From positions 372,001-436,000 of the forward strand of contig NZ_QGNZ01000004.1 of NCBI RefSeq assembly GCF_003173595.1: a stretch of DNA of 64,000 nt. Direction: 5' to 3'. How positions within the stretch are numbered: the first letter of the stretch is position 1; each line of letters opens with the position of its first letter. Below are positions 54,286 to 63,128 of the stretch, piece after piece. Both the position numbers and the translations under genes were made by a program. The notes below the pieces were generated by a model. That model saw only the letters and a list, made by a program, of their open reading frames with translations, did no database searches and was not told where the DNA came from. Origin of the DNA: Pedobacter yonginensis. Lineage in GTDB: Bacteria; Bacteroidota; Bacteroidia; Sphingobacteriales; Sphingobacteriaceae.

Positions 54286-54299
54286 TTGATTTATGTCAA
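54286..54299. promoter_or_regulatory. FNR/CRP-like operator
   Basis: TTGAT-TTAT-GTCAA keeps both arms of the sites at 47960 and 48165. Its centre is 50.5 bases before the first base of the -7 element at 54343, one base from the spacing at the substrate promoter (49.5). Confidence 0.55.
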
Positions 54300-54342
54300 C
54301 CTGTATTATAGCCAACAATTAATGTTTTATGCCTTATTGTTT

Positions 54343-54350
54343 TATCTTTG
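54343..54350 (+). promoter_or_regulatory. Bacteroidota -7 element of the WecA-like gene
   Basis: TATCTTTG matches TAnnTTTG exactly. The TTG that opens the longest reading frame (54348) overlaps this element, so transcription probably begins after it and the true start codon lies further in. Confidence 0.5.
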
Positions 54351-55508
54351 ACTATCAAACATTCTATATTGCTTAAGGATATTTTAAATACAAACCCAGA
54401 GCTATTTTACGGAGCCATTTTTTTTATGGCCTTTGGGATGGTTATGTTCAGCATACCTTCAGTAATCTATACCTCGTTAAAATACAGTCTTTTCGATAAG
54501 AACGATTTATATCGGAAAAACCACGATAGAAACATTTCACGTTTAGGGGGCTTGGCCATTGTAGGCAGTTTCACCATTAGTATTCTGCTTTTTTCTACCC
54601 TAACCAATTACAAAGAGGCTAATTTTTTAATAACATCTTGTATTTTGCTTACAGCATTAGGGTTAAAAGATGATGTTTATGGCACCAACACCAGTACCAA
54701 ATTTGCCATTCAAATTGCGGTGGCTGCAATTTTGGTGTTTTTTGGTGGATTCCGGTTAACCAGTTTATATGGCGTACTCAATATTGGCGAAATGAATTTT
54801 TTATGGGGCGGTATTTTTTCTTTAATTCTGATTATTTTTTTAAACAATTCTTTCAATTTAATTGATGGTATTGATGGTTTAGCAGGTGTTATCGGTATCA
54901 TTTCTACACTCACTTTTGGTGTATTGTTTTGTCTTATGCATCAATTGCCTTATGCCTTTATCGCTTTTGCACTTGCTGGCGCAATTGGTGGCTTTTTAAA
55001 ATACAATTGGTATCCAGCAAAAATTTTTATGGGCGATACTGGGGCGCTCATCATTGGCTTGGTTTCGGCTGCATTGGCCATCAAGTTTATCGAACTTAAT
55101 AAATTTACCGGGGCAAACCATCCGTCATTTTTTTCTGCTCCGGCAATTGCAGTCTCCATCTTAATTGTTCCAATATTCGATTCGCTTAGGGTTTTCTGCA
55201 TCAGGCTTTACCATAGAAAATCACCTTTTAAGGGCGATCGAAATCACATGCATCATCGCTTAGAAAGATTGGGTTTAAAACCCAATAAAATAGTGGCCTT
55301 AACCGCCAGTCTTAATGTACTCACCATTGGTAGTACGATTGCTTTTCAAACATTGGGTAATTTTTTGCTCATCATCATTCTATTCGGGCTATGCGCATCC
55401 TTTAATCTAATCATCACCTTGCAATTGTCTAAAATAGAATCGAATAAAAATCAAGCAAGATCAAATTCAGATGTTACATCTGTCAAATCATCTGCAATTG
55501 CCAGTTAA
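54348..55508 (+). CDS. WecA/MraY-family undecaprenyl-phosphate sugar-1-phosphate transferase
   Basis: Up to 386 residues, with about ten membrane helices. Motifs of the family: LGLKDDVYG (about residue 105), NNSFNLIDGIDGLAG (about 166-180), FMGDTGALIIG (about 228), and the HMHHRLERLG loop (about 300). It moves a HexNAc-1-phosphate onto undecaprenyl phosphate, starting glycan synthesis at the inner membrane. No other initiating transferase is seen in the window, so it is a likely primer for the polysaccharide. The start is unsure: TTG 54348 lies in the promoter, TTG 54369 or ATG 54426 may be the real one. Confidence 0.85.
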   Translation: MTIKHSILLKDILNTNPELFYGAIFFMAFGMVMFSIPSVIYTSLKYSLFDKNDLYRKNHDRNISRLGGLAIVGSFTISILLFSTLTNYKEANFLITSCILLTALGLKDDVYGTNTSTKFAIQIAVAAILVFFGGFRLTSLYGVLNIGEMNFLWGGIFSLILIIFLNNSFNLIDGIDGLAGVIGIISTLTFGVLFCLMHQLPYAFIAFALAGAIGGFLKYNWYPAKIFMGDTGALIIGLVSAALAIKFIELNKFTGANHPSFFSAPAIAVSILIVPIFDSLRVFCIRLYHRKSPFKGDRNHMHHRLERLGLKPNKIVALTASLNVLTIGSTIAFQTLGNFLLIIILFGLCASFNLIITLQLSKIESNKNQARSNSDVTSVKSSAIAS

Positions 55509-55606
55509 TGTGCAGTAGTTCAATGACTAACATCGCAAGGCAAATCTATTTACTTTCACATGGGATTTAACCAATTTCCTCATCCATCAAATATGAAAAT
55601 AAACAC

Positions 55607-55614
55607 TAATTTTG
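55607..55614 (+). promoter_or_regulatory. Bacteroidota -7 element of the gap gene
   Basis: TAATTTTG matches TAnnTTTG exactly, 19 bases before the ATG at 55633. A TTG inside it is in frame with the gene but is an unlikely start. Confidence 0.5.
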
Positions 55615-55632
55615 CGCTCTAAAGTATATAAA

Positions 55633-56625
55633 ATGAGGCTCGCAATTAATGGTTTTGGTAGGATTGGTAGAACATTTTTACGCTTGGCTTTGGCTCAGGG
55701 TTTTGATGTTGTAGCCATAAACGACCTCGCTGATGCTAAAACCATGGCTCATTTATTTAAATACGATTCCGTACATGGGGTTTTCCCCGATTCGGTATCA
55801 GCGATGCCAGATTGTTTGGTTATTGGGCAACATTCCATTCCTGTTTTCTCAATTAAAGAGGCTGATGAGCTGCCCTGGTCGGCATTGAGGGTAGATTTGG
55901 TTGTAGATTGTACAGGGAAAAATTTAACTGTAGAAGCAGCAGAGAAACATTTAACTTCAGGTGCCAGCCAAGTGCTCATTTCGGCCCCCGCGGCTGATGA
56001 AATTCCGATGGTTGTTTTGGGTGTGAATGATGATCGTATTGATTTGAGAAGCCCCATCCTGTCTAACGCCAGCTGTACCACCAACAACATCGCCCCGATG
56101 ATTAAAATTTTAAACGACAATTGGGGTGTGGAAGAAGGTTACATCACCACTATCCACTCGATGACGGGCGATCAAAATCTTCACGACAGTAACCACAAAG
56201 ATTTACGCAGGGCCAGAGCCGCATCTTCCTCCATTATTCCAACCACAACGGGTGCAGCCAAAGCCATTACCCATATTTTTCCAGAATTGGATGGTAAATT
56301 AGGCGGAGCAGGCATTAGGGTTCCGGTTTTAAATGGTTCGCTTACCGATTTTACCTGCTTGTTGAAAAATAAAACAAGCATAGAGCAGATTAATTTGGCT
56401 TTTAAATATGCCTCAGAACATGCGCTAAAAAATATTTTAGAATATACAGAAGATCCAATTGTGTCAATTGATATTATAGATAACCCACATTCTTGTATAT
56501 TTGATGCCCAGCTCACCTCTATTGTTGGCGATTTGGTTAAAGTAGTAGGCTGGTACGATAATGAATATGGCTACAGCAGCCGTTTGATTGATGTTGTAAA
56601 AAAGATAGATGCATTAAAGGCCTAG
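55633..56625 (+). CDS. gap: Glyceraldehyde-3-phosphate dehydrogenase (type I)
   Basis: A 330-residue glycolytic enzyme: the Rossmann start RLAINGFGRIGRTFLR, catalytic Cys148 in SNASCTTNNIAP, and closing WYDNEYGYSSRLIDV. It makes 1,3-bisphosphoglycerate from glyceraldehyde-3-phosphate with NAD. ATG 55633 gives the family's normal length; a seven-codon TTG extension lies in the promoter. Followed by an acetyltransferase and pgk, so two adjacent glycolytic steps are linked. Confidence 0.95.
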   Translation: MRLAINGFGRIGRTFLRLALAQGFDVVAINDLADAKTMAHLFKYDSVHGVFPDSVSAMPDCLVIGQHSIPVFSIKEADELPWSALRVDLVVDCTGKNLTVEAAEKHLTSGASQVLISAPAADEIPMVVLGVNDDRIDLRSPILSNASCTTNNIAPMIKILNDNWGVEEGYITTIHSMTGDQNLHDSNHKDLRRARAASSSIIPTTTGAAKAITHIFPELDGKLGGAGIRVPVLNGSLTDFTCLLKNKTSIEQINLAFKYASEHALKNILEYTEDPIVSIDIIDNPHSCIFDAQLTSIVGDLVKVVGWYDNEYGYSSRLIDVVKKIDALKA

Positions 56626-56650
56626 GTCACTCGGTTAAAATTTAATAAAC

Positions 56651-57091
56651 ATGATTAAATTTATTCTTCCTGAAGAAGTTCTTCCTTTAAGAAGTTTGGT
56701 TTTACGAAACGGTAAGCCATTTGATCAATGTGTTTTTGCTGGAGATGTGGCATACGATACTTTTCACTTGGGCTATGTTGAGCACGATAAGATCAAATCG
56801 ATAGCTACTTTTATGCGGAATGATTTCTTTCCGGATGAAGGGGAAGGCTATCAGCTTAGAGGAATGGCCACGCATCCCGATGAAGGAGGGAAAGGATATG
56901 GAGCAGCCCTGATTAACTTTGCTATTGAATACCTGAAAGAATACCGTACAGATTATTTGTGGTGTAATGCCCGTTCTACCGCTGCCTCGTTTTATAAAAA
57001 ATTAGGATTTACAACCGATGCTCCAGAATTTGACATTCCCGGAATTGGTTTCCATTACGAAATGAAATTAAACTTAAAATATAATAATTAA
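56651..57091 (+). CDS. GNAT-family N-acetyltransferase
   Basis: A 146-residue GNAT protein. The acetyl-CoA binding motif A is seen in [20 protein letters not shown] (about residues 75-94), and the C-terminal [14 protein letters not shown] (about 113-126) is the conserved Tyr-containing motif B. Its substrate is unknown. It lies between gap and pgk, 25 bases after gap and 2 before pgk, and is probably co-transcribed with them. Confidence 0.85.
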   Translation: MIKFILPEEVLPLRSLVLRNGKPFDQCVFAGDVAYDTFHLGYVEHDKIKSIATFMRNDFFPDEGEGYQLRGMATHPDEGGKGYGAALINFAIEYLKEYRTDYLWCNARSTAASFYKKLGFTTDAPEFDIPGIGFHYEMKLNLKYNN

Positions 57092-57093
57092 AC

Positions 57094-58287
57094 ATGAAAA
57101 CGATTGACCAGTTTAACTTTAAAGATAAAAAAGCATTAATCAGAGTAGATTTTAATGTGCCGCTCGATGATGATTTCAAAATTACCGATGATAAAAGAAT
57201 GCGTGCTGCATTGCCTACAATCGAGAAAATATTAAACGATGGCGGTTCAGTAATTCTAATGTCGCACTTGGGTCGTCCAAAAGATGGACCAACTGATAAA
57301 TATTCTTTAAAACATATTCTTGGCGATCTTTCTAGGATGTTGGATTTAGAAGTGAAGTTTGCCGACGATTGTATTGGAGAAAGTGCTGTAAACCAAGCCA
57401 ATAATTTATATCCTGGCGAAGTTTTGTTGCTAGAAAACCTTCGTTTTTATAAAGAAGAAGAAAAAGGCGATGTTGCATTTGCAGAAAAATTATCCAAGCT
57501 AGGCGATGTTTATGTGAACGATGCTTTCGGTACGGCTCACCGTGCACATGCATCTACTTCTATCATTGCACAGTTCTTCCCAGATGCCAAATTCTCTGGT
57601 TATTTGATGGCTGGCGAAGTTGCAAACGCAGAAAAAATATTAAATCACCCAGAAAGACCATTCACTGCCATTATGGGTGGTGCTAAAGTATCTGATAAAA
57701 TCCTTCTGATTGAAAAATTATTGGATAAGGTAGATAACTTAATTATTGGTGGCGGTATGGCTTATACTTTTGCAAAAGCACAAGGCGGCGAAATCGGAAC
57801 TTCTTTATTAGAAGCTGATAAGCAAGAACTTTCTTTAGAATTGCTTGAAAAAGCTAAAGCCAAAGGTGTTCAACTCATTTTACCTGTTGATACCGTTATT
57901 GCAGATAAATTTGCAAACAATGCCGATAAAAAGGATGTTGATTCCGGTCATATTCCAGCAGATTGGATGGGCTTGGATATTGGTCCAAAATCAGTTGCTT
58001 TATTTCAAGAGGTAATTAAGAACTCAAAAACCTTATTGTGGAATGGGCCTATGGGTGTTTTTGAGATGGAAAACTTCGAAGTAGGTACAAAAGCAGTGGC
58101 AGAAGCCGTTGTAGCAGCCACCAAAGAAAACGGGGCTTTCTCCTTAATTGGGGGTGGCGATTCAGCTGCGGCAATTGCAAAATTTGGCTTCGAAGATGAA
58201 GTAAGCTACGTATCAACTGGTGGTGGTGCTTTGTTAGAGTATATGGAGGGTAAAGAATTGCCTGGTGTTAAAGCACTTAACGACTAA
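57094..58287 (+). CDS. pgk: Phosphoglycerate kinase
   Basis: A 397-residue kinase of the usual length. The signature [14 protein letters not shown] near the N-terminus, the MSHLGRPK substrate loop, and the C-terminal [15 protein letters not shown] nucleotide loop are present. It transfers phosphate from 1,3-bisphosphoglycerate to ADP in the cytoplasm. Two bases separate it from the acetyltransferase stop. Transcription probably ends at the terminator at 58597. Confidence 0.96.
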   Translation: MKTIDQFNFKDKKALIRVDFNVPLDDDFKITDDKRMRAALPTIEKILNDGGSVILMSHLGRPKDGPTDKYSLKHILGDLSRMLDLEVKFADDCIGESAVNQANNLYPGEVLLLENLRFYKEEEKGDVAFAEKLSKLGDVYVNDAFGTAHRAHASTSIIAQFFPDAKFSGYLMAGEVANAEKILNHPERPFTAIMGGAKVSDKILLIEKLLDKVDNLIIGGGMAYTFAKAQGGEIGTSLLEADKQELSLELLEKAKAKGVQLILPVDTVIADKFANNADKKDVDSGHIPADWMGLDIGPKSVALFQEVIKNSKTLLWNGPMGVFEMENFEVGTKAVAEAVVAATKENGAFSLIGGGDSAAAIAKFGFEDEVSYVSTGGGALLEYMEGKELPGVKALND

Positions 58288-58319
58288 AAGTGGAAAGGCT
58301 GAAAGAATAAAACGATCGT

Positions 58320-58510
58320 CACCCTGAATTTATTTCAGGGTCTTAGTTGTTTTGGATAGATTTTCGGAAACCCATAAACTTTTATATATCCATTAAGATG
58401 CTGAAATAAATTCAGCATGACGGAGCTGTGTTTTAGTCGATTCAGCATGAAGGATGACTTTAAGAGATTTCCTAAAACAATCCTTACCCTGAGTTCATTT
58501 CAGGGTCTTA
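58320..58510. repeat. REP-like palindromic repeat cluster
   Basis: Three related palindromes, with stems CCCTGAA/TTCAGGG (58322-58340), ATGCTGAA/TTCAGCAT (58398-58418) and CCCTGA/TCAGGG (58487-58505), occur within 190 bases; the first and third share the trailing GGGTCTTAG. Elements of this kind are scattered through Bacteroidota genomes. Their middle copy differs in the outer arms, suggesting compensatory change or inverted insertion. Confidence 0.7.
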
Positions 58511-58596
58511 GTGATAACGAATAGACCTTAAAAGTTCTTCATAAAATTCACTGTTAAACGGCAACATCGAGCCAATTTTTTGCGCTCCGACTAAAC

Positions 58597-58636
58597 AAAA
58601 CCTCGCTGGTTACTAAAACCTGCGAGGTTTTTTTTT
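58597..58636 (+). terminator. Intrinsic terminator after pgk
   Basis: A 10-bp stem (AAAACCTCGC / GCGAGGTTTT) with a 15-base loop is followed by a run of nine T in total. This is a strong factor-independent terminator placed 310 bases after the pgk stop, before the mraZ promoter. Confidence 0.82.
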
Positions 58637-58797
58637 GCGCTCAATTTAGAAAGTGGGATTTCCTTACACATGCTCATAAATTCATCGTAAACCCCTTAGT
58701 TATCAGTAAATAAGGCGTTTTTTAATTTTCTGTTTGTGTACTTACTGTTACTTGATAAAGCCTAAAAAAAGAAATTTAGGGTGTTGAAAACTTTTTT

Positions 58798-58827
58798 GTG
58801 GTAAAAAGTGGTAAAAAGTGGTAAAAC
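58798..58827 (+). promoter_or_regulatory. MraZ operator: three GTGGT direct repeats at 10-bp spacing
   Basis: GTGGTAAAAA occurs twice, then GTGGTAAAAC, at 58798, 58808 and 58818. MraZ is known to bind short TGG-type repeats with 10-bp periodicity upstream of its own gene, so this is the likely autoregulatory site of the cell-division cluster. A related AAAAAGTGTA lies at 58848. A weak -7 element (TACTTTTA) follows at 58832. Confidence 0.7.
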
Positions 58828-58866
58828 TCTTTACTTTTACACTAGATAAAAAGTGTAAATACCACT

Positions 58867-59334
58867 ATGACCCAACTTTTAGGAGAATTCGATTGTAAAC
58901 TTGACGCAAAGGGACGCCTTATGGTGCCTGCTGCGCTTAAGAAACAATTGCCTGAGGCTGAGAAAGATGGGTTGGTGATTAACCGTGGTTTTGAAAAAAA
59001 TCTGGTTATTTATCCGAGAAAAGTTTGGGATGCAATTCTTGCAGACCTAAACAAATTAAATATTTACGAGAAAAAGAATCGTGATTTTGTTAGAGCCTTT
59101 ACTCGTGGTGCAACGGAGCTTAGTCTAGATGCTGCCGGCCGTGTATTGTTGCCGAAATCTCTTGTTGAATTTGCTGGAATCGGAGCTGATTTGGTTTTGG
59201 CTTGCCAGTTAGATAAAATTGAGGTTTGGGACAAAAAAGCATACGAAGATTTATTTGATGATGTTCCAGAAAACTTTGCAAATCTTGCGGAGGAAGTAAT
59301 GGGCAGTAAAAACAGGAGGGAAGATGGAGAATAA
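58867..59334 (+). CDS. mraZ: Transcriptional regulator MraZ
   Basis: A 155-residue DNA-binding protein made of two SpoVT/AbrB-like domains, each with the conserved D-x3-R motif: KLDAKGRLMVP (about residues 11-21) and SLDAAGRVLLP (about 84-94). MraZ forms rings and represses the division and cell wall cluster from its own promoter. ATG 58867 follows the operator by 39 bases. Overlaps rsmH by 11 bases. Confidence 0.95.
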   Translation: MTQLLGEFDCKLDAKGRLMVPAALKKQLPEAEKDGLVINRGFEKNLVIYPRKVWDAILADLNKLNIYEKKNRDFVRAFTRGATELSLDAAGRVLLPKSLVEFAGIGADLVLACQLDKIEVWDKKAYEDLFDDVPENFANLAEEVMGSKNRREDGE

Positions 59335-60229
59335 TTACCATATTCCTGTAATGTTGCAGCCCTGCATTGATGGCTTAGATATTAAACCTGATGGTGTTTA
59401 TGTTGATGTAACGTTTGGCGGCGGTGGGCATTCGAAAGAAATTTTGAAGCACCTAGGTCCGAACGGTACTTTGATTGCCTTTGATCAAGATCCTGATGCA
59501 CAAGCTAATATCCCCAACGATAATCGTTTTATATTTATCGATCAAAATTTTGGTTTCCTAAAAAATAATCTTCGCTTAAAAGGATTTAAGCAAGTAGATG
59601 GCATTTTGGCCGATCTTGGGGTTTCTTCTCATCAATTTGATGTGCCTCAACGCGGCTTTTCTATTCGCTTCAATGCAGATTTGGATATGCGTATGGATCC
59701 AAACGGAAAGTTAACCGCGGCAGAAGTTTTAAATACATACAGCGAAGACAAACTTCATAAATTATTTGGCATTTATGGAGAAGTTAAGAATGCCAAGACT
59801 TTAGCGCGTGCTATCGTTACTGCTCGGTTAGAGAAATCTTTTACCGATATCGATAGTTTTAAAGCCGCCATTTCCGAATATATCCCGAAAGGAAAAGAAA
59901 ATAAGTATTTGGCTCAAGTTTTTCAGGCCTTACGCATTGAGGTTAACGCCGAAATTCAAGTGTTAGAAAATTTCCTTCAACAAGCAGCAGAAGTTTTAAA
60001 GCCCGGCGGTCATTTGGTGGTGATGTCTTACCATTCTTTGGAAGATCGGCCAGTTAAAAATTTCATGGCTAAAGGTAAATTTCAGGGCGAGGTAGAAAAA
60101 GATTTCTTCGGAAACCAACAAAAGCCATTTAATGTGATTACCCGCAAAGCGATTATTGCTTCTGATGAGGAAATTGCTCAGAATAACAGAGCCCGCAGTG
60201 CGAAATTAAGAATTGCAGAGAAAATATGA
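59324..60229 (+). CDS. rsmH: 16S rRNA (cytosine-1402 N4)-methyltransferase
   Basis: A 301-residue enzyme formerly called MraW. SAM motif DVTFGGGGHSKEIL (about residues 29-42), then DGILADLGVSSHQFD, and the late VMSYHSLEDRPVKNF are diagnostic. It methylates N4 of C1402 in 16S rRNA. ATG 59324 lies in the end of mraZ; the stop codon overlaps the ftsL start in ATGA. Confidence 0.96.
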   Translation: MENNYHIPVMLQPCIDGLDIKPDGVYVDVTFGGGGHSKEILKHLGPNGTLIAFDQDPDAQANIPNDNRFIFIDQNFGFLKNNLRLKGFKQVDGILADLGVSSHQFDVPQRGFSIRFNADLDMRMDPNGKLTAAEVLNTYSEDKLHKLFGIYGEVKNAKTLARAIVTARLEKSFTDIDSFKAAISEYIPKGKENKYLAQVFQALRIEVNAEIQVLENFLQQAAEVLKPGGHLVVMSYHSLEDRPVKNFMAKGKFQGEVEKDFFGNQQKPFNVITRKAIIASDEEIAQNNRARSAKLRIAEKI

Positions 60230-60648
60230 ACAGGTTTAGAGCGGATATAGAAGAAGAAGAGATTGGGCCTGAGCCAGAATTAAAAGCTGCGCCTAAAAAA
60301 CCGAAAACTGCTGAAGAGAAAATGGACAGCAATTCATTCATTAGCAAGCTGTTTAATGATGGGTTGGTAACCAAAGATGCCGCAACTAATGCATTGCCTT
60401 TTTTATGTTTTTTGGCCTTGTTGGGTATGGTTTACATTGCCAACAGCCATTTCGCGGTAAACAATGTACGCCGAATTGATAAGTTGAACAAAGAAGTGAA
60501 AGAGTTAAGATGGGAATATAAATCTTTAAAAGCCGACCTCATGTTTAAAAGTAAATTAACGGAGGTGGCTAAAAAGGTAGATACACTCGGAATAAAAGAA
60601 TTAATTGAACCACCAAAAAAAATAATTGTTAAAAGCGATGAATATTAG
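60226..60648 (+). CDS. ftsL: FtsL-like cell-division protein
   Basis: A 140-residue bitopic protein: a charged N-terminal part (residues 1-45), one membrane helix (LPFLCFLALLGMVYIA, about 49-64), and a periplasmic coiled coil (about 75-115) with heptad-like KLNKEVKELRWEYKSLKA. Length, topology and place between rsmH and the PBP gene identify it, since the family is poorly conserved. It should bridge division proteins at the septum. Confidence 0.85.
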   Translation: MNRFRADIEEEEIGPEPELKAAPKKPKTAEEKMDSNSFISKLFNDGLVTKDAATNALPFLCFLALLGMVYIANSHFAVNNVRRIDKLNKEVKELRWEYKSLKADLMFKSKLTEVAKKVDTLGIKELIEPPKKIIVKSDEY

Positions 60649-62737
60649 AGCAAACATCTTGCTTCGTGTATATCTGGCATTTGGCTTAATTGTGCTTTTT
60701 GCTTTGGCGGTATTTCTCCGCCTTGGTCAGGTGCAGTTTGTACAGGGGCATAAATGGAAAGCTATGGCAGATAGTCTTTCTACGCGTTATGTAAATGTAG
60801 AAGCCACACGTGGAAACATTTATTCGAATGATGGGAGTTTATTGGCTACTTCAGTACCCGAATACGAGTTGAGGATGGATATGTTTGCGGGCGGTATTGC
60901 CGATGATAAAGTTTTTAATGAAAAAGTAGATTCGTTGGGTTTGAAATTAGCTCAGCTTTTTGGCGATAAAACACCAAAAGAATATGCTCGTTATTTGCGC
61001 ATCGGTCGCCAAGATAGTGCGCGTTATTTATTAATTCACCGCAAGGTTAGTTATTCTGATTTAAAGGTCATCAGAACCTTCCCGCTGTATAACATCGGTA
61101 AGTTTAGCGGTGGTTTAATTGCTGTTCAGCAAAACAAGCGCATTCTTCCTTTTCAGGCTTTGGCTGCACGTACCATTGGTTATAAAAACGAAAATGTAAA
61201 GAATGGTGTAGGTTTGGAAGGGGCTTACAATGAGTACATTAACGGTGAAACGGGCAAGCGATTGATGCAACGTATTGCAGGTGGTGTTTACATTCCTGTA
61301 AATGAAGAAGCGGAGGTTGCACCTAAAGATGGCGCGGACATTATTTCGACCATCGACATTAACATGCAGGATTTGGCTCAAAGTGCATTGGAAAAACAAT
61401 TGATCAAAAGCCAAGCCGATCATGGAGCGGTGATTGTGATGGAAGTGGCCACTGGCGAAATTAGAGCGGTTGCCAATTTTTCGAAAGTAGAAGAAGGCGT
61501 TTATAAAGAAAAATTTAACTACGCAATTGCCGGTAATCAAGATCCTGGATCAACATTTAAGTTGGCCTCTTACATGGCTTTGCTTGAAGATAAAATTGTA
61601 GATACAGGTACGATGGTGGCAACAGGGAATTACCAAATTCCTGGTCACTTAATTAAAGATTCTCACGGCAGTATTGGTGTAGTGAGCGTAAAAAAGGCTT
61701 TTGAGCAATCATCAAATGCAGCCGTTGCGTATTTAGTAAATAATGGCTATCGCGAGGATCAATCAAAATTTACAGATCATTTGTACGATTGGCACTTAAA
61801 CGAAAAGTTAGGTTTACAAATCCCAGGTGAAGCACAGCCAGTGGTTAAAACGCCAAAAAACAAAAGCTGGAATAAGAATATGACCTTGCCGCAGATGGCT
61901 TACGGTTATGAGATGCAACTCACACCTTTAAAAATGCTTTCGTTTTACAATGCTGTTGCCAATAACGGGAAATACATTGCGCCAATTTTTGTAAAAGAGA
62001 TTAGAAGACTGGGTAACCCAATCGAGCAATTTCAAGCAAGAGTAATTAACGAAAAAATCTGTTCGGATAAAACCTTAAGCAAAGTTAAAAAGATGCTAGA
62101 AGGTGTGGTAACAGAGGGTAGTGGTAAACAGGTGGTTTATAATCCGCTTTACAAAATTGCAGGTAAAACCGGTACGGCACAGGTTGCTGACGCGAATAAA
62201 GGATATAAGGCTAATAAGCAATATCAAGCATCGTTTGTGGGCTATTTTCCTGCTGATAAACCTAAGTATTCGATGATTGTGGTGATAAATGATCCTAAAG
62301 GGAACTATTATGGTGCTTTAGTTTCAGGACCAGTGTTTCGTGAAATCGCAGATCGTATTTATGCCAGCGATATGCAAATGTATGATGATGTGCCTACTCG
62401 TTTAGTGGGTAATACAGGCAATCCACCAACCAAAGCAGGACAAAGTAAGGCTACCCAAAAAGTTTACAAGGCCTTTGGATTTAAGCCGCTATTTGCTTCT
62501 AAATCTGAATATTACAATACCATTGATACCAGCGCAGGAACCGTATTTCAAGAAAATAATGAGCGTAAAGGCATAATGCCAAACGTTGCAGGTATGGGTT
62601 TAAAAGATGCCCTTTATCTTTTAGGAAACGCTGGTTTAAAGACAAAAGCGATTGGTGCTGGTAAAGTGGTGAGTCAATCCATTCTTGCCGGAACAAAGGT
62701 AGGAAAAGGTATAGGCGTACAGATAGAATTACAATAG
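60638..62737 (+). CDS. ftsI: Penicillin-binding protein (FtsI/PBP2-type transpeptidase) with PASTA domain
   Basis: A 699-residue division transpeptidase: one N-terminal membrane helix (about residues 11-29), a pedestal domain, and the transpeptidase with catalytic Ser305 in PGSTFK, SSN (about 362) and KTG in AGKTGTAQ (about 512). A C-terminal PASTA domain (about 640-699, GIMPNVAGMGLKDALYLL) is retained. I chose ATG 60638 over a TTG four codons upstream. Overlaps the ftsL end by 11 bases. Septal cross-linking of peptidoglycan. Confidence 0.95.
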   Translation: MNIRANILLRVYLAFGLIVLFALAVFLRLGQVQFVQGHKWKAMADSLSTRYVNVEATRGNIYSNDGSLLATSVPEYELRMDMFAGGIADDKVFNEKVDSLGLKLAQLFGDKTPKEYARYLRIGRQDSARYLLIHRKVSYSDLKVIRTFPLYNIGKFSGGLIAVQQNKRILPFQALAARTIGYKNENVKNGVGLEGAYNEYINGETGKRLMQRIAGGVYIPVNEEAEVAPKDGADIISTIDINMQDLAQSALEKQLIKSQADHGAVIVMEVATGEIRAVANFSKVEEGVYKEKFNYAIAGNQDPGSTFKLASYMALLEDKIVDTGTMVATGNYQIPGHLIKDSHGSIGVVSVKKAFEQSSNAAVAYLVNNGYREDQSKFTDHLYDWHLNEKLGLQIPGEAQPVVKTPKNKSWNKNMTLPQMAYGYEMQLTPLKMLSFYNAVANNGKYIAPIFVKEIRRLGNPIEQFQARVINEKICSDKTLSKVKKMLEGVVTEGSGKQVVYNPLYKIAGKTGTAQVADANKGYKANKQYQASFVGYFPADKPKYSMIVVINDPKGNYYGALVSGPVFREIADRIYASDMQMYDDVPTRLVGNTGNPPTKAGQSKATQKVYKAFGFKPLFASKSEYYNTIDTSAGTVFQENNERKGIMPNVAGMGLKDALYLLGNAGLKTKAIGAGKVVSQSILAGTKVGKGIGVQIELQ

Positions 62738-63128
62738 GTAATGTGAGGATGAGATAATGTGATAATGTGAGGACGATGGAATGAGAGAATGATGGGATGA
62801 GGGAATGATGGAGTGATTGAATGATAGAATGAGGGAATGAGAGAGTGATGGAATGAGAGAGTGATGGAATGAGAGAATGATGGAATGAGAGAATGATGGG
62901 ATGAGAGAATGAGGGAAGGATAGAATGAGAGAATGACGGAATGAGAAAATGATAGAATGAAATAAGGAAAAAATGGAGAATGTAGCGATTGCAATTATCA
63001 TTCACTCATTCAAAATTCATTCATTCAAAATTAAAATTCATTCATTCAAAATTTACTCATTCAAAATTCACTCATTCAAAATTAGAAATTCACTCATTCA
63101 AAATTCAAAAAGTTAATAATTAAAAAAA
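62738..63128. repeat. Intergenic minisatellite between ftsI and murE
   Basis: From about 62740 to 62966 the sequence is a degenerate 8-bp tandem array of type GAATGAGA / GAATGATG (some two dozen units). From about 63000 to 63110 a second array follows, with six copies containing CATTCAAAATT and CACTCATTC-type variants. No gene is supported; the reading frames on the minus strand come from the repeats. Confidence 0.85.

Larger units (their letters stand above)
58288..58866. other. Intergenic region with REP-like repeats, terminator and mraZ promoter
   Basis: This 579-base stretch holds no supported gene. From left to right it contains three imperfect palindromic repeats (58320-58510), a strong terminator (58597-58636), and the mraZ promoter area with direct repeats of GTGGT (58798-58827). 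Confidence 0.7.

Noticed and set aside
58322..58340. First palindrome after pgk as the pgk terminator
   Set aside because: It has no T-run after the stem; the hairpin at 58597-58636 is far better.
62499..63005. Minus-strand reading frames rich in Ser, His, Pro, Ile and Phe
   Set aside because: They arise because the 8-bp repeat has no stop in any minus-strand frame and run into the PBP gene; the protein is pure repeat.
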